A DNA stretch of 50,624 bases from an uncultured Spartobacteria bacterium (lineage in GTDB: Bacteria > Verrucomicrobiota > Verrucomicrobiia > Chthoniobacterales > UBA6821): the NCBI GenBank assembly GCA_903847935.1, contig CAINEX010000019.1:1-50624 (forward strand), in the 5' to 3' direction. Each line of letters begins with the position of its first letter. The stretch's first letter is position 1. Below, in pieces: positions 29,629 through 38,948 of this stretch. The translations under genes and the position numbers were made by a program. A model generated the notes under the pieces. That model saw only the letters and a list, made by a program, of their open reading frames with translations. It made no database searches and was not told the DNA's origin.

Positions 29629-30006
29629 TTAGTCCTTCGCCCTGACGACGCCCACCGTCTTGCGAGGGCCTTTACGTGTGCGGGCATTGGTCTGGGTGCG
29701 TTGACCGCGCACAGGAAGGCCACGACGATGGCGAAGCCCCCTGTAGCAATTGATTGCCTGCAGGCGCTTGAGATTACCTTGGATTTCTCTGCGGAGATCA
29801 CCCTCAATAACAAGCTTGTTCGCGGTGATTGCGGAAATGATCGAACCGATCTGCTCGGGAGAAAGTTCCTTAGCACGTGTGTCAGGATTGATATTGGCCT
29901 GCTCAAGGACACGCTTGGATGTCTTGGGGCCGATTCCGTAAATATAAACGAGCGAAGCTTCGATTCGCTTGTCGCCGGGGATTTCTACGCCGAGGAGTCT
30001 TGGCAT
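29629..30006 (-). CDS. rpsM: 30S ribosomal protein S13
   Basis: A 125-residue protein of the 30S head that contacts the P-site tRNA and the 50S subunit. Recognised by [49 protein letters not shown] and the basic C-terminus. Length and position between rpmJ and rpsK are normal. Confidence 0.98.
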   Translation of the reverse strand: MPRLLGVEIPGDKRIEASLVYIYGIGPKTSKRVLEQANINPDTRAKELSPEQIGSIISAITANKLVIEGDLRREIQGNLKRLQAINCYRGLRHRRGLPVRGQRTQTNARTRKGPRKTVGVVRAKD

Positions 30007-30043
30007 GATCTTGGTTCTTTAGTGGTGGGTGTCTTGGTGAAAA

Positions 30044-30157
30044 TTAGCCTTGGCGCTGCTTGTGGCGGGGATTCTTGCAGACGACACGGACAACATTGTT
30101 GCGGCGCACGATCTTGCATGTTTCACAAAGACGTTTAACGGAGGCTCGGACTTTCAT
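30044..30157 (-). CDS. rpmJ: 50S ribosomal protein L36
   Basis: A 37-residue protein read by eye: it begins [17 protein letters not shown] and ends NPRHKQRQG. The zinc ribbon ligands CETC and CKNPRH are complete, so this is the zinc-dependent type. It fills the gap between infA and rpsM as in most alpha operons. Confidence 0.95.
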   Translation of the reverse strand: MKVRASVKRLCETCKIVRRNNVVRVVCKNPRHKQRQG

Positions 30158-30166
30158 GAGAAGGGA

Positions 30167-30442
30167 TCAGCTGGGGCGGTTGCCTTTGCTAAGTATCTGT
30201 TTGTTTTGGCTTGGAGTGGAGGACTGGGGAAGTCGTTGGATGATTGTTCCTTGATTCAGGTCATAGGGAGAAATGTTGATCACTACATGGTCTCCTGCGG
30301 CGATGCGTGTGAACTTCAAACGCAACCGTCCGGAAACCGTAGCCAACATTCTTCTGCCGCCGGCCAACTCCACACGGAAGCTGGCCATGGACAATCTTTC
30401 TACGACTAGGGCCGTCTGTTTTAGACTATTGGGGGAAGCCAT
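30167..30442 (-). CDS. infA: Translation initiation factor IF-1 with C-terminal extension
   Basis: A 91-residue OB-fold factor (usually about 72). Core elements: SMASFRVELAGGRRMLATVSGRL and AGDHVVINISPYDLNQGTII. About 18 extra residues, polar and rich in Ser, Gln and Lys, follow the OB fold. The ATG lies 22 bases inside the end of map in another frame, so its translation may be coupled to map. It blocks the A site during initiation. Confidence 0.92.
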   Translation of the reverse strand: MASPNSLKQTALVVERLSMASFRVELAGGRRMLATVSGRLRLKFTRIAAGDHVVINISPYDLNQGTIIQRLPQSSTPSQNKQILSKGNRPS

Positions 30443-31185
30443 GTCAACACCTCTGGTTCATTTTCCGTAATTAAAACCGTATGCTCAAAATGAGCTGAAG
30501 GCTTCCCATCTGATGTCACCACTGTCCATCCGTCTTCCAGGATGCGTACTCCCTCCCCCCCGAGATTAATCATTGGCTCGATGGCAAGCGTCATGCCTGC
30601 ACGAAGTTTCGGTCCGGTGCCACATTTGCCATAGTTGGGAATCTGCGGCTCTTCATGAAGTTTACGACCGACTCCGTGACCCACGAATTCCTTGACAACA
30701 CTGAAGCCCTCCCGTAAGGCCTCGCTTTCGATATGGTGGGACAGATCCCCCAACCTGCGGCCTGCAACCGCGAAGGGAATTGCGCTTTCAAGAATGCGCT
30801 TGGTCGCGAGGCAGAGACGTTCTGTTTCGGGGGCGACGGCACCGCAAAACACAGTGGTCGCGGTGTCACCGATCCAGCCATTCAGAATCACCCCGACATC
30901 AATCTTTACGATATCCCCATATGCAAGACGCCGTAATCCACCGATCCCATGCACCACTTCCTCGTTAACCGAAAGGCAGGTCTGTCCCGGAAAGTTCCGA
31001 TATCCAAGAAAGGCACTGCGACATCCCAATTCGGCCATCCACTCGGCAGCTTTTGAATCAAGCTCCCCGGTTGTGATCCCGGGCTCAACAAGTGGAGTGA
31101 GACGTGAGAGGACGGTTGCCGCGGCGCGCCCCGAGGCTCTCATTTTTTCGATTTCGGCGGGGGTTTTGATCGGGATCTGTGCCAT
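30421..31185 (-). CDS. map: Methionine aminopeptidase, type I
   Basis: A 254-residue metalloprotease that removes the initiator methionine. The five metal ligands are in IDVGV, GDTATT, VGHGVG, AIEPMI and FEHTVL. No N-terminal zinc-finger extension is present. It sits between adk and infA as in Gram-positive spc operons. Confidence 0.97.
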   Translation of the reverse strand: MAQIPIKTPAEIEKMRASGRAAATVLSRLTPLVEPGITTGELDSKAAEWMAELGCRSAFLGYRNFPGQTCLSVNEEVVHGIGGLRRLAYGDIVKIDVGVILNGWIGDTATTVFCGAVAPETERLCLATKRILESAIPFAVAGRRLGDLSHHIESEALREGFSVVKEFVGHGVGRKLHEEPQIPNYGKCGTGPKLRAGMTLAIEPMINLGGEGVRILEDGWTVVTSDGKPSAHFEHTVLITENEPEVLTWLPPIV

Positions 31186-31215
31186 GAAAATTCAAGATAA
31201 AAATAAGGTGCTGTA

Positions 31216-31869
31216 CTACGCGTCCACAAGGTTGCGGGCCAAAGAAGCGAAAACCTCATCACTCCCATGAGCTGCATTGATGCGGCAAAGGAGCTTGGGA
31301 AAGTTTTCCTCGTAATACGCAATGACGGGCTCTGTCTGATTCCTAAAGACCTCAAGACGCTTGTCAAGCGCCTCAGCGTTATCGTCATTTCGTCGAACCA
31401 ATGGGGAAGCGCATCGCGGACATGCATCGCCCGCGGATAAATCGTGAAGCGTGGCGCCAAAGGTCGCCCCGCACTTGATGCAGGAAAGACGATCGCTGAT
31501 GCGACGGCGTATTTCACTCTCTGGGAGTTCAAGAAGAACAATCAGGTCCAGCGACGAGTGAAGTGCTTTTAAAGCGGAGTCCAGATAAACAGCCTGGCGG
31601 ACCGTTCTGGGAAATCCGTCGAAGATGAATGATTGGCCGTGCTCCGCCATCCAGAGAGAGACGATGCGAACCACCAGATCGTCCGGGACCAACTGTCCTT
31701 TGCTTGTCCACATGTCGGCTTCGCGTCCAAGTGGCGTTCCCTTCTCAGATTCGGAGCGGAGTAAAGCTCCGGTGGATACGTGGGGGATGGCGTAGGCCGA
31801 TGAGATGTGATCGGCCTGCGTTCCCTTGCCCGAGGCCGGTGGGCCCAACAGGACAATCCTTTTTTTCAC
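31216..31869 (-). CDS. adk: Adenylate kinase (zinc-LID type)
   Basis: A 217-residue enzyme that interconverts 2 ADP with ATP + AMP. It has the P-loop GPPASGKGTQ, the AMP-site segment FDGFPRTVRQ, and a LID with four cysteines (CIKCGATF ... CPRCASP) that should bind zinc. A small indel marks the LID, but the core is complete. It lies six bases after the secY stop. Confidence 0.96.
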   Translation of the reverse strand: MKKRIVLLGPPASGKGTQADHISSAYAIPHVSTGALLRSESEKGTPLGREADMWTSKGQLVPDDLVVRIVSLWMAEHGQSFIFDGFPRTVRQAVYLDSALKALHSSLDLIVLLELPESEIRRRISDRLSCIKCGATFGATLHDLSAGDACPRCASPLVRRNDDNAEALDKRLEVFRNQTEPVIAYYEENFPKLLCRINAAHGSDEVFASLARNLVDA

Positions 31870-31874
31870 TCCGA

Positions 31875-33377
31875 TCAGCGGTGAGTGCTCACGTAGGCTG
31901 CCAGTCCCGCGATCACAAACAAACCGATGGCAGCGACGATCTTCACGATGGTCGCGTCACTGATGGCGGAACCGCTGATGCTTGGACGTGGACCGCTGCG
32001 TCCGCGTATTTTTCCCTTACGCAGGAATCCGTCGTAATGCCTCTGGAGCAGGAATGTTTCAACCTGCCTCATGGTGTCTAGGCAAACACCAACGATAATG
32101 AGGAGACCTGTTCCACCAAAGAACTGCGCGGCCATGTAAGGAACCTGAAGGGCACGACTCAGCAACTGGGGAAGAATGGCGATGACAACAAGGAAGACAG
32201 CTCCCGCAAAAGTGAGGCGACCCATGGTGTAATCAAGAAAATCTGCGGTCGGCTTTCCGGGACGGACTCCGGGAATGAAGCCACCATACTTTTTAAGATC
32301 ATCTGCGATCTGGGCGGGTTGAAACTGCGTGGCAACCCAGAAATAGCTGAAACTAAAGATGAGAAGTGCGTAGAGAGCATAATGCAGCCACCCATTGGTC
32401 AGCAGATTTGCCAACTCAACGGCCCACGCCTTGTGTCCAAACGCCATGTTGAGAATTGTGGAGGGGAAAAGCAGGATGGCCTGCGCAAAGATGATCGGCA
32501 TCACACCTGCATAATTTACCTTGAGGGGCATGTACTGTGTCTGACCGCCATAAACTTTTCTGCCGACAACACGTTTGGCATACTGAACGCTGATACGTCT
32601 TGTTGCCTGAGTGACGGCAATCACAGAGGCGATGACGATAAAGAGGAAGGCGCAGAGGATAACAAGAACCACCGGACTCACCGTTGAGGCCTCCCCACCG
32701 GTCGGAACAAAAGTTCTCCAAGCCTGGACAAGTCCGGCTGGCAATTGGGCAAGAATACCAATCGTAATGATTACTGAGATACCGTTACCAATGCCCCTTT
32801 CCGTGATTTGATCCCCGATCCACATCAAAAAGAGAGTGCCCGCGGACATGATCAGCACGGTCAGGAGCCTGGAAGGAATGCCTGGATCAGAAACAAGGGG
32901 AATACCCATACGGGCAATCGTGTCCGAAATTCCGGGAAGGAAGGGATTGGACTGCGGGCTCTCGAAGGAAATTGCAAGCAACCATCCTTGAAAGACACAG
33001 AGTGCGATGGTTGTGTACCTAGTATACTGGGCTATTTTTTGACGACCGCCATCTTCACGGGCAAGTCTCCCCAATTTCGGGATAACCGCCCCCAGCAACT
33101 GGAGCATGATGGAGGCACTGATGTAGGGCATGATGCCAAGGGAAAAAATGGCGCAATTTCCAAGCGCTCCTCCGGAAAAGAGATTGAAAAGTGCCGCCGC
33201 TCCACCACCCGCACTATGATCGGCTACATTAAGGAACCACTCTCTGAGAACCTGAGCATTGACACCTGGCGTGGTGATCGCCGCCCCAATTCTCATGATG
33301 ACGATCATTCCCAGGGTGAAAAGCACCCTAGTCCTCAACTCGGGTATCTTGAAGATGTTGGCGAAGGCCGAAATCAT
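31875..33377 (-). CDS. secY: Preprotein translocase subunit SecY
   Basis: A 500-residue inner-membrane channel protein with ten predicted helices. Recognised by ITTPGVN near the start, FSLGIMPYISASIMLQLL (helix 2), GIGNGIS, the cytosolic loop PLKVNYAGVMPIIFAQAI and FIPGVRPGKPT. It is about 50-60 residues longer than the E. coli protein, mainly in the first periplasmic loop and the cytosolic/periplasmic loops. It starts 41 bases after rplO. Confidence 0.97.
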   Translation of the reverse strand: MISAFANIFKIPELRTRVLFTLGMIVIMRIGAAITTPGVNAQVLREWFLNVADHSAGGGAAALFNLFSGGALGNCAIFSLGIMPYISASIMLQLLGAVIPKLGRLAREDGGRQKIAQYTRYTTIALCVFQGWLLAISFESPQSNPFLPGISDTIARMGIPLVSDPGIPSRLLTVLIMSAGTLFLMWIGDQITERGIGNGISVIITIGILAQLPAGLVQAWRTFVPTGGEASTVSPVVLVILCAFLFIVIASVIAVTQATRRISVQYAKRVVGRKVYGGQTQYMPLKVNYAGVMPIIFAQAILLFPSTILNMAFGHKAWAVELANLLTNGWLHYALYALLIFSFSYFWVATQFQPAQIADDLKKYGGFIPGVRPGKPTADFLDYTMGRLTFAGAVFLVVIAILPQLLSRALQVPYMAAQFFGGTGLLIIVGVCLDTMRQVETFLLQRHYDGFLRKGKIRGRSGPRPSISGSAISDATIVKIVAAIGLFVIAGLAAYVSTHR

Positions 33378-33417
33378 AAGAGTTACCCCTTCCGATAGTG
33401 GGCTGTCAGGGTATCAA

Positions 33418-33942
33418 CTAAGCCGCCTTTACGGCGGACCTAGGTGACTCTTTGAGAAGTGCCCTGACGGCAATTTTGGTCTGGCGCTCCCTAAGCACAA
33501 GCGTACCCCCTGCTTTCTCAAGCTTTTCCCTTGCTGCTGCACTGGCCTTATCAACCTCGACGGTGAAGGATTTCGTCACAGCACCACGCGCAAGCAGCTT
33601 AATTCCATCATTGCGACCATGAACAAGACGGAGTGATCTCAAAGCCTTTTCATCAATTTTTGCACCTGCTTCGAAGCGCTCTTCAAGGGTGTCAAGATTG
33701 ATCACCGCATAGACTGGCTTGAAATCGGTGTTGTTGAATCCACGCTTGGGAAGACGGCGGATCAGGGGCATCTGTCCGCCTTCGAAACCAAGGCGCACAC
33801 TGCCACCAGAACGGGCACGTTGCCCCTTGTGGCCACGACCGGATGTTTTCCCATGGCCGCTACTTTCTCCGATTCCAAGGCGTTTACGGCGATGCTTGGC
33901 ACCCGGGCGGGGGGCAAGATTGTGAAGTCGCATAGTTGTCAT
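33418..33942 (-). CDS. rplO: 50S ribosomal protein L15
   Basis: A 174-residue assembly protein of the large subunit. The signature is GHGKTSGRGHKGQRARSG, then GFEGGQMPLIRRLPKRGF. The C-terminus is 20-30 residues longer than usual and basic. An AGGA sequence before the first ATG supports 33942 over the in-frame ATG three codons later. rpmD (L30), which normally lies upstream, is absent. Confidence 0.97.
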   Translation of the reverse strand: MTTMRLHNLAPRPGAKHRRKRLGIGESSGHGKTSGRGHKGQRARSGGSVRLGFEGGQMPLIRRLPKRGFNNTDFKPVYAVINLDTLEERFEAGAKIDEKALRSLRLVHGRNDGIKLLARGAVTKSFTVEVDKASAAAREKLEKAGGTLVLRERQTKIAVRALLKESPRSAVKAA

Positions 33943-33970
33943 TTAAAGAATCCTGTTAAGCTTGAAGATA

Positions 33971-34525
33971 TTAAGCGGCGATAGGCTCAGATTTTACGGG
34001 ATCATGAAATTTCTTACCGCGAAGTTTCATGATTTCGCTCTTGGGGCGAAGACTGGTCAGAGCAGCAAGTGTCGCTTTGACAACGTTGGAATGATTGCTG
34101 GATCCCAAGGACTTCGCAAGAACGTCACGAATTCCAGCTGCTTCGATCACGGCTCTCACCCCGCCTCCGGCGATCACCCCCGTACCGGGAGATGCAGGAC
34201 GCAAAAGAACACGGCCGCCGCCAAATTCACCGAAGGTCTCATGAGGAATCGTATTGTCAGCAATCGAAACAGGAACCATCGCCTTACGCGCCGCCTCCGA
34301 TCCCTTGCGGATTGCTTCGCTCACCTCATTGGCTTTTCCGAATCCGATGCCTACACGGCCTTTCATGTCACCGGTGACGATTAGTGCGCTGAAACTGAAA
34401 CGGCGACCACCTTTTACAACCTTTGAGCATCGGTTGATGAAGACAACTTTCTCAATAGTATCCTTTGGCGTATCATCAACTGGTTTGTCACGGCGTGTTC
34501 CGCGTTTGGGGCGTTTGTCATCCAT
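33971..34525 (-). CDS. rpsE: 30S ribosomal protein S5
   Basis: A 184-residue protein involved in decoding fidelity. Recognised by [50 protein letters not shown] and [15 protein letters not shown]. The first 20 residues are charged and variable. The order rplR-rpsE-rplO lacks rpmD. Confidence 0.98.
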   Translation of the reverse strand: MDDKRPKRGTRRDKPVDDTPKDTIEKVVFINRCSKVVKGGRRFSFSALIVTGDMKGRVGIGFGKANEVSEAIRKGSEAARKAMVPVSIADNTIPHETFGEFGGGRVLLRPASPGTGVIAGGGVRAVIEAAGIRDVLAKSLGSSNHSNVVKATLAALTSLRPKSEIMKLRGKKFHDPVKSEPIAA

Positions 34526-34531
34526 AAAATA

Positions 34532-34888
34532 TTAGAACTGAAGTCCTCCGTCACGGGCTGCGTCAGCCAGCGCCTTGATCTTTCCATGATACATGAAACC
34601 GCCACGATCAAAAACAACCTTGGCTATGTTTTTTGCAAGACCACGCTCGGCAATTAGTTTCCCAACCTTGAGGGCTGTCGCAACATTGGCGCGGCTTGAA
34701 GCGTCTTTACGGAATGAATCCTCGGTCGTGTTGACGCTGGCAAGAGTTGCTCCCGACACGTCGTCGATGACCTGGGCGGTGATGTGCTGACCGGAAAAAT
34801 GAACCGCGAGACGTGGCCGTTCTGATGTGCCTGAAACCTTCTTGCGAAGGCGTACATGGCGTAGTTTTCTTGAATTTGTGGCTGACAT
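34532..34888 (-). CDS. rplR: 50S ribosomal protein L18
   Basis: A 118-residue 5S rRNA-binding protein. RPRLAVHFSGQHITAQVIDD and FDRGGFMYHGKIKALADAARDGGL are typical. Length and neighbours (rplF before, rpsE after) are normal. Confidence 0.98.
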   Translation of the reverse strand: MSATNSRKLRHVRLRKKVSGTSERPRLAVHFSGQHITAQVIDDVSGATLASVNTTEDSFRKDASSRANVATALKVGKLIAERGLAKNIAKVVFDRGGFMYHGKIKALADAARDGGLQF

Positions 34889-34906
34889 GGAATGTTGATG
34901 CTTCGG

Positions 34907-35446
34907 TTATTGGACTGTTTTGCCCTCTTTACGACGAACTTGCTCGTCGGAGTAGCGGATTCCCTTGCCCTTGTAAGGCTCTGGCGGGTAATACGCGCGG
35001 ATATCAGCGGCTACCTGACCAACGAGATGCTTGTCGATCCCCTCCACAGAGATCTTCGTGTTGTCGGTGACGGCAATCTTGATTTCTGACGGGATGGCAA
35101 AAAGAATGGGGTGGGAATAACCGATCGAGAGATCAAGTTTGTCCCCCTTGACAGCGGCCCTGAAGCCGACACCTTGGATTTCAAGATCCTTGCGAAAGCC
35201 TTTGGAAACTCCGGTCACCATGTTATTGAGAAGCGCCCTGCTAAGACCATGCAAGGCCCTGGTGGAACGCTCATCATTTGCCCTGGAAACCGTTAATGTT
35301 GAGCCTTCGGAAGAAATTGCGATAGCCTTGGGGAGCTCCCAAGTCAGCTTGCCCTTGGGACCCTCGACGATAACCTCATTGCTGGGAGCAACGGTTACCT
35401 TGACTTTGTCGGGGAGGGAGATGGGTGTTTTACCGATTCGTGACAT
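34907..35446 (-). CDS. rplF: 50S ribosomal protein L6
   Basis: A 179-residue protein near the factor-binding site of the 50S subunit. MSRIGKTPISLP gives the start (ATG at 35446); the open frame extends further upstream but overlaps rpsH. The C-terminal signature is PEPYKGKGIRYSDEQVRRKEGK. Confidence 0.98.
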   Translation of the reverse strand: MSRIGKTPISLPDKVKVTVAPSNEVIVEGPKGKLTWELPKAIAISSEGSTLTVSRANDERSTRALHGLSRALLNNMVTGVSKGFRKDLEIQGVGFRAAVKGDKLDLSIGYSHPILFAIPSEIKIAVTDNTKISVEGIDKHLVGQVAADIRAYYPPEPYKGKGIRYSDEQVRRKEGKTVQ

Positions 35447-35459
35447 GGCGGCAGATTGG

Positions 35460-35858
35460 TTACCAGATGTAGGCGAGGAGTTCTCCTCCGACCTTTTGTT
35501 TGCGAGCATCGTGTCCGGAGAGGACACCTCTTGAAGTGGAAATGATGGAAATACCGAGCCCACCGAGGACACGGGGAATTTCCTCACTACCCACGTAACG
35601 GCGAAGACCGGGACGGCTGATACGGCGCAAACCGGCGATAGCGGAAGTCTTTCCTACATAACGCGGACGAATCTTGATGCGAGGGTGAGCCTCGGACCTG
35701 TCCAGTTCATACTCCTCTATGTACCCCTCACGTTTGAGGATCGAGACGATATCGCTCTTGATCTTGGAATAGGGTACGAAGAACTCTGTCTTTTGAACGC
35801 TGACCGCGTTACGTACTCGGGTGAGAAGGTCTGCTATGGGATCAGTAAGTGCACTCAT
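35460..35858 (-). CDS. rpsH: 30S ribosomal protein S8
   Basis: A 132-residue 16S rRNA-binding protein and, in many bacteria, translational repressor of the spc genes. DPIADLLTRVRNAV at the N-terminus and STSRGVLSGHDARKQKVGGELLAYIW at the end are diagnostic (the latter covers positions 35463-35540). It directly follows rplE; rpsN (S14), which usually lies between them, is missing. Confidence 0.98.
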   Translation of the reverse strand: MSALTDPIADLLTRVRNAVSVQKTEFFVPYSKIKSDIVSILKREGYIEEYELDRSEAHPRIKIRPRYVGKTSAIAGLRRISRPGLRRYVGSEEIPRVLGGLGISIISTSRGVLSGHDARKQKVGGELLAYIW

Positions 35859-35863
35859 GGAAA

Positions 35864-36496
35864 TTATGCGGATGCGATTTCAGAAACGCTCGAGGACTCT
35901 ATCGTCTCCTCCTCTTTTTCAACTTTTTCAACTTTCTTGGCATTACGTCCGGCAAATGGCATGCCCAATTCAGTCAACAATGCCTTGGCCTCATCATTAC
36001 TCTTGGACGAAGTGACGATCGTGATGTCAAAACCGATATTTCTCTTGATTTTGTCAAGTTCCACCTCAGGGAAGATTGATTGGTCTGTAACGCCAAGGGT
36101 ATAATTTCCATTCCCGTCAAAAGCACGATTGGAGACACCACGGAAGTCACGGATCCTAGGAAGAGACATCTTGATAAGGCGCTCCAGAAACTCATACATG
36201 AGTCGTCCCCGTAGCGTCACTTTTGCACCAATTGGTTGGCCTGCACGAAGCTTGAAGTTGGAAATTGCTTTTTTCGCAATGGTCTCCACTGGTTTCTGGC
36301 CGGTGATCAGTTGGAGTTCATCCTTCGCAATTTCCAAAGCGGCCTTTACGTCAGGAGCGGATGCGATCGATGTGTTGATGACAACCTTCATTAAACGAGG
36401 CACTTGGTGGACGTTCTTGTAGCCGCGCTTCTCCTTGAGGGCGGGAATGACACGCGTGGTGTACTCGTTTTGAAGTTCTGCAATGGGCAATGACAT
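35864..36496 (-). CDS. rplE: 50S ribosomal protein L5 with C-terminal acidic tail
   Basis: A 210-residue 5S rRNA-binding protein, about 30 residues longer than usual. Core elements: VPRLMKVVINTSI, FKLRAGQPIGAKVTLRG, LPRIRDFRGVS and IGFDITIVTSSKSNDEAKALL. The extra tail is Glu/Lys/Val/Ser rich (KKVEKVEKEEETIESSS). The gap to rpsH is five bases. Confidence 0.97.
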   Translation of the reverse strand: MSLPIAELQNEYTTRVIPALKEKRGYKNVHQVPRLMKVVINTSIASAPDVKAALEIAKDELQLITGQKPVETIAKKAISNFKLRAGQPIGAKVTLRGRLMYEFLERLIKMSLPRIRDFRGVSNRAFDGNGNYTLGVTDQSIFPEVELDKIKRNIGFDITIVTSSKSNDEAKALLTELGMPFAGRNAKKVEKVEKEEETIESSSVSEIASA

Positions 36497-36508
36497 GTCG
36501 GGCTTGGG

Positions 36509-36850
36509 TTATTCGGCTTTAGGAGTCTTCTCTTTCTTTGCTGCCTTGGATGGCTTGGAGGCCTTGACTTCCTTGGGAGTGGCTGCATCAGATGATAAGC
36601 TGGCTCCTTTCTGGAGAAGTTTTACGTTGGAAATATGAAGGGGGCCCTCACGTTCGATGATGGCGCCATTGGGTTGCTCCTGTGAGCGACGGACGTGCTT
36701 CTTGATCATGCGTACGCCCTCGATCACCACCTGGTGCTTGGCACGATTGACTTGGAGAATTTTTCCCTCGGAGCCGCGATGATTTCCCGAGATGACCTTC
36801 ACGAGGTCACCTGCGTGTACGTGAGTTTTGATGAGTTGCTGTGCTGGCAT
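36509..36850 (-). CDS. rplX: 50S ribosomal protein L24 with C-terminal Lys/Ala tail
   Basis: A 113-residue assembly-initiator protein with a KOW motif (HAGDLVKVISGNHRGSEGKI). The last 30 residues are low-complexity (KASKPSKAAKKEKTPKAE), absent from most L24 proteins of about 80-105 residues. Between rplN and rplE as usual. Confidence 0.97.
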   Translation of the reverse strand: MPAQQLIKTHVHAGDLVKVISGNHRGSEGKILQVNRAKHQVVIEGVRMIKKHVRRSQEQPNGAIIEREGPLHISNVKLLQKGASLSSDAATPKEVKASKPSKAAKKEKTPKAE

Positions 36851-36862
36851 GTTCGTAAAAAG

Positions 36863-37228
36863 CTAGAGTACCTCTGGTGCAAGCGAGACAATCTTCATGA
36901 AGTTTTTTTCACGAAGTTCACGTGCAACCGGTCCAAAAATACGAGTCCCCCGAGGATTGAGATCTTTGTCAATGATAACAATAGCATTACTATCAAAGCG
37001 CAGATAAGACCCGTCTTCCCTCCGGACAGGTTGACATGTGCGTACAACGACAGCCCTGACGACATCACCCTTTTTGACCGTACCACCGGTGGCGGCTTCC
37101 TTCACGTTGGCGGTGATGACATCCCCAACGCGGGCAACAAGGGTGCGCTTACCGATAACGCCGATCATTGTGGCCATGCGGGCACCCGTGTTGTCGGCAA
37201 CGTCAAGTCTTGAGCGAATCTGGATCAT
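36863..37228 (-). CDS. rplN: 50S ribosomal protein L14
   Basis: A 121-residue 23S rRNA-binding protein at the subunit interface. [19 protein letters not shown] at the N-terminus and [20 protein letters not shown] near the end are diagnostic. Length normal. Confidence 0.98.
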   Translation of the reverse strand: MIQIRSRLDVADNTGARMATMIGVIGKRTLVARVGDVITANVKEAATGGTVKKGDVVRAVVVRTCQPVRREDGSYLRFDSNAIVIIDKDLNPRGTRIFGPVARELREKNFMKIVSLAPEVL

Positions 37229-37257
37229 GATGATTTGTCCTGAATAAAAATGTTGGC

Positions 37258-37542
37258 TTAGTGTCGGATCACCTCGACGAGGCGCCAGCGTTTGAGGCGA
37301 CTGAGTGGGCGAGTCTCCATGATGGAAACCCTATCACCGACCTTCGCCTCGTTCTTTTCGTCGTGCACGTGGAATTTCTTCACTTGCTTCACGATCTTGC
37401 CGAAAAGCGGATGAGGCACCCTGGTGATGGACTTGACTACGATTGTCTTGTCCATCTTGTCTGAAACAACCTCGCCAACCCGTGTTTTACGGAGTGATCG
37501 TGCGTCGTCTTGGGAAGTTATAGTGTTGGCGGTATCGTTCAT
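37258..37542 (-). CDS. rpsQ: 30S ribosomal protein S17
   Basis: A 94-residue OB-fold protein that binds 16S rRNA early in assembly. The stretch [19 protein letters not shown] and [20 protein letters not shown] identify it. About 15 variable residues precede the core. Confidence 0.98.
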   Translation of the reverse strand: MNDTANTITSQDDARSLRKTRVGEVVSDKMDKTIVVKSITRVPHPLFGKIVKQVKKFHVHDEKNEAKVGDRVSIMETRPLSRLKRWRLVEVIRH

Positions 37543-37557
37543 CGTTGCGAGAATTTC

Positions 37558-37752
37558 TTACTGAGTCTTAGTCTTGGCAGTCAGCACCGTTTCTACCCTT
37601 GCAATCTCATGACGCAGGGTGCGAAGGAGATGTGGTTTTTCAAGTTGACCTGCCTGCTGCTGCAGGCGGAGATGGAAAATCTCCTGACGCAGTTCCTTCT
37701 TACGGGAAGACAACTCATTAGGGGTCAATTCGCGGATTTCGTCAAGATTCAT
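37558..37752 (-). CDS. rpmC: 50S ribosomal protein L29
   Basis: A 64-residue two-helix protein near the peptide exit tunnel. MNLDEIRELTPNELSSRKKE gives the start at 37752; upstream codons overlap rplP and are not used. LRQEIFHLRLQQQAGQLEKP is typical. Confidence 0.96.
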   Translation of the reverse strand: MNLDEIRELTPNELSSRKKELRQEIFHLRLQQQAGQLEKPHLLRTLRHEIARVETVLTAKTKTQ

Positions 37753-37771
37753 ATTGTGTTCCGTTGATCTT

Positions 37772-38191
37772 TTAGGAGGCGTGGTGACGCGTGATGAACT
37801 TGGTGCGGATTGGAAGCTTGTTCGCTGCAAGTCGCAGCGACTCGCGGGCCACTGTCTCCGAGACACCATCAAGCTCGAAAAGGATATTTCCGGGTCGGAC
37901 AGTCGCAACCCAGTACTCAGGCTGTCCCTTTCCTTTTCCCATTCGGGTCTCGGGTGGACGTGCAGTCACGGATTTGTCGGGGAAGATTCGAATCCAGAGC
38001 TTGCCTTTGCGCTTCATGTTACGCGTCAGAGCGACACGCGCCGCCTCGATCTGGGTATTTGTGATCCAGGCGCGGTCCAAGGTCTGAAGACCAAACTCAC
38101 CGAAATCGATATTGATATTGCGGGAAGCGGTTCCCGTGCGGCTTCCACGTTGGGTCTTACGGTACTTAACTCTTTTGGGTAGCAAGGGCAT
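37772..38191 (-). CDS. rplP: 50S ribosomal protein L16
   Basis: A 139-residue protein near the A-site t[42 protein letters not shown] and [19 protein letters not shown] are diagnostic. The conserved Arg-containing loop around RMGKGKG is intact. Confidence 0.98.
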   Translation of the reverse strand: MPLLPKRVKYRKTQRGSRTGTASRNINIDFGEFGLQTLDRAWITNTQIEAARVALTRNMKRKGKLWIRIFPDKSVTARPPETRMGKGKGQPEYWVATVRPGNILFELDGVSETVARESLRLAANKLPIRTKFITRHHAS

Positions 38192-38221
38192 GATGGGTCT
38201 CCTTTATTGATCCTTTGAAAT

Positions 38222-38917
38222 TCAGGCTACGACGGGTTCGGACGCGCCGATTGATACCGGAGCGGGTGCTACATTCTTGGTTTCATCGGCCTTCTCTGGC
38301 TTTTTACAGATCCAGCACTTGACACCGATCTTACCGGCAAGCGTATCCGCCTCTGCAAATCCGTAATCAATCGTCTTTCTGAGTGTGTGAAGGGGTATGG
38401 TTCCGTTCCTGACTACCTCGGTACGGGCAATTTCCGTCCCACCAAGGCGACCGCTTGCGCGGATCTTGATACCATCTGCACCCATATCCATCGCGATTTG
38501 CATCGCCTTCTTCATGGCGCGGCGGAATCCGATACGGCGCTCAAGCTGGCCTGCAACACTTTCTGCGACAAGAGTAGCATCAAGTTCAGGTTGTTTGATT
38601 TCAATAATGTCGATCTTGGCCTGTTTGCCTCCGGCAAGTCGGGAAACTTCGCGGGTCATAGTCTCGATCTCCGATCCCTTGCGCCCAATGACTATGCCTG
38701 GACGGGCCGTGAAAATGGTTACGCGAACACTGTTCCAGGCACGCTCGATAACGATTCGGGAGACTGCCGCTGTCTTGAGCTTCTTTTTAAGCCATCCGCG
38801 GATCATCTGATCAGCGTGAAGAAAATCAGCAAACTCCTTCTCGGAGGCATACCAACGTGAAGTCCAATCCCTCGTAATGGGGAGGCGAAAGCCGATGGGG
38901 TTAACTTTTTGTCCCAT
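38222..38917 (-). CDS. rpsC: 30S ribosomal protein S3
   Basis: A 231-residue head protein at the mRNA entry site with KH domain (FTARPGIVIGRKGSEIETM). MGQKVNPIGFRLPITRDW at the N-terminus and GAMADGIKIRASGRLGGTEIA-type block identify it. The C-terminal end replaces the usual VKVWI with VKCWICKKPE and then adds about 25 Ala/Pro/Glu-rich residues. Confidence 0.97.
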   Translation of the reverse strand: MGQKVNPIGFRLPITRDWTSRWYASEKEFADFLHADQMIRGWLKKKLKTAAVSRIVIERAWNSVRVTIFTARPGIVIGRKGSEIETMTREVSRLAGGKQAKIDIIEIKQPELDATLVAESVAGQLERRIGFRRAMKKAMQIAMDMGADGIKIRASGRLGGTEIARTEVVRNGTIPLHTLRKTIDYGFAEADTLAGKIGVKCWICKKPEKADETKNVAPAPVSIGASEPVVA

Positions 38918-38948
38918 AGAATAGTGTGTTCGTGTGAGTGGTTGGTGA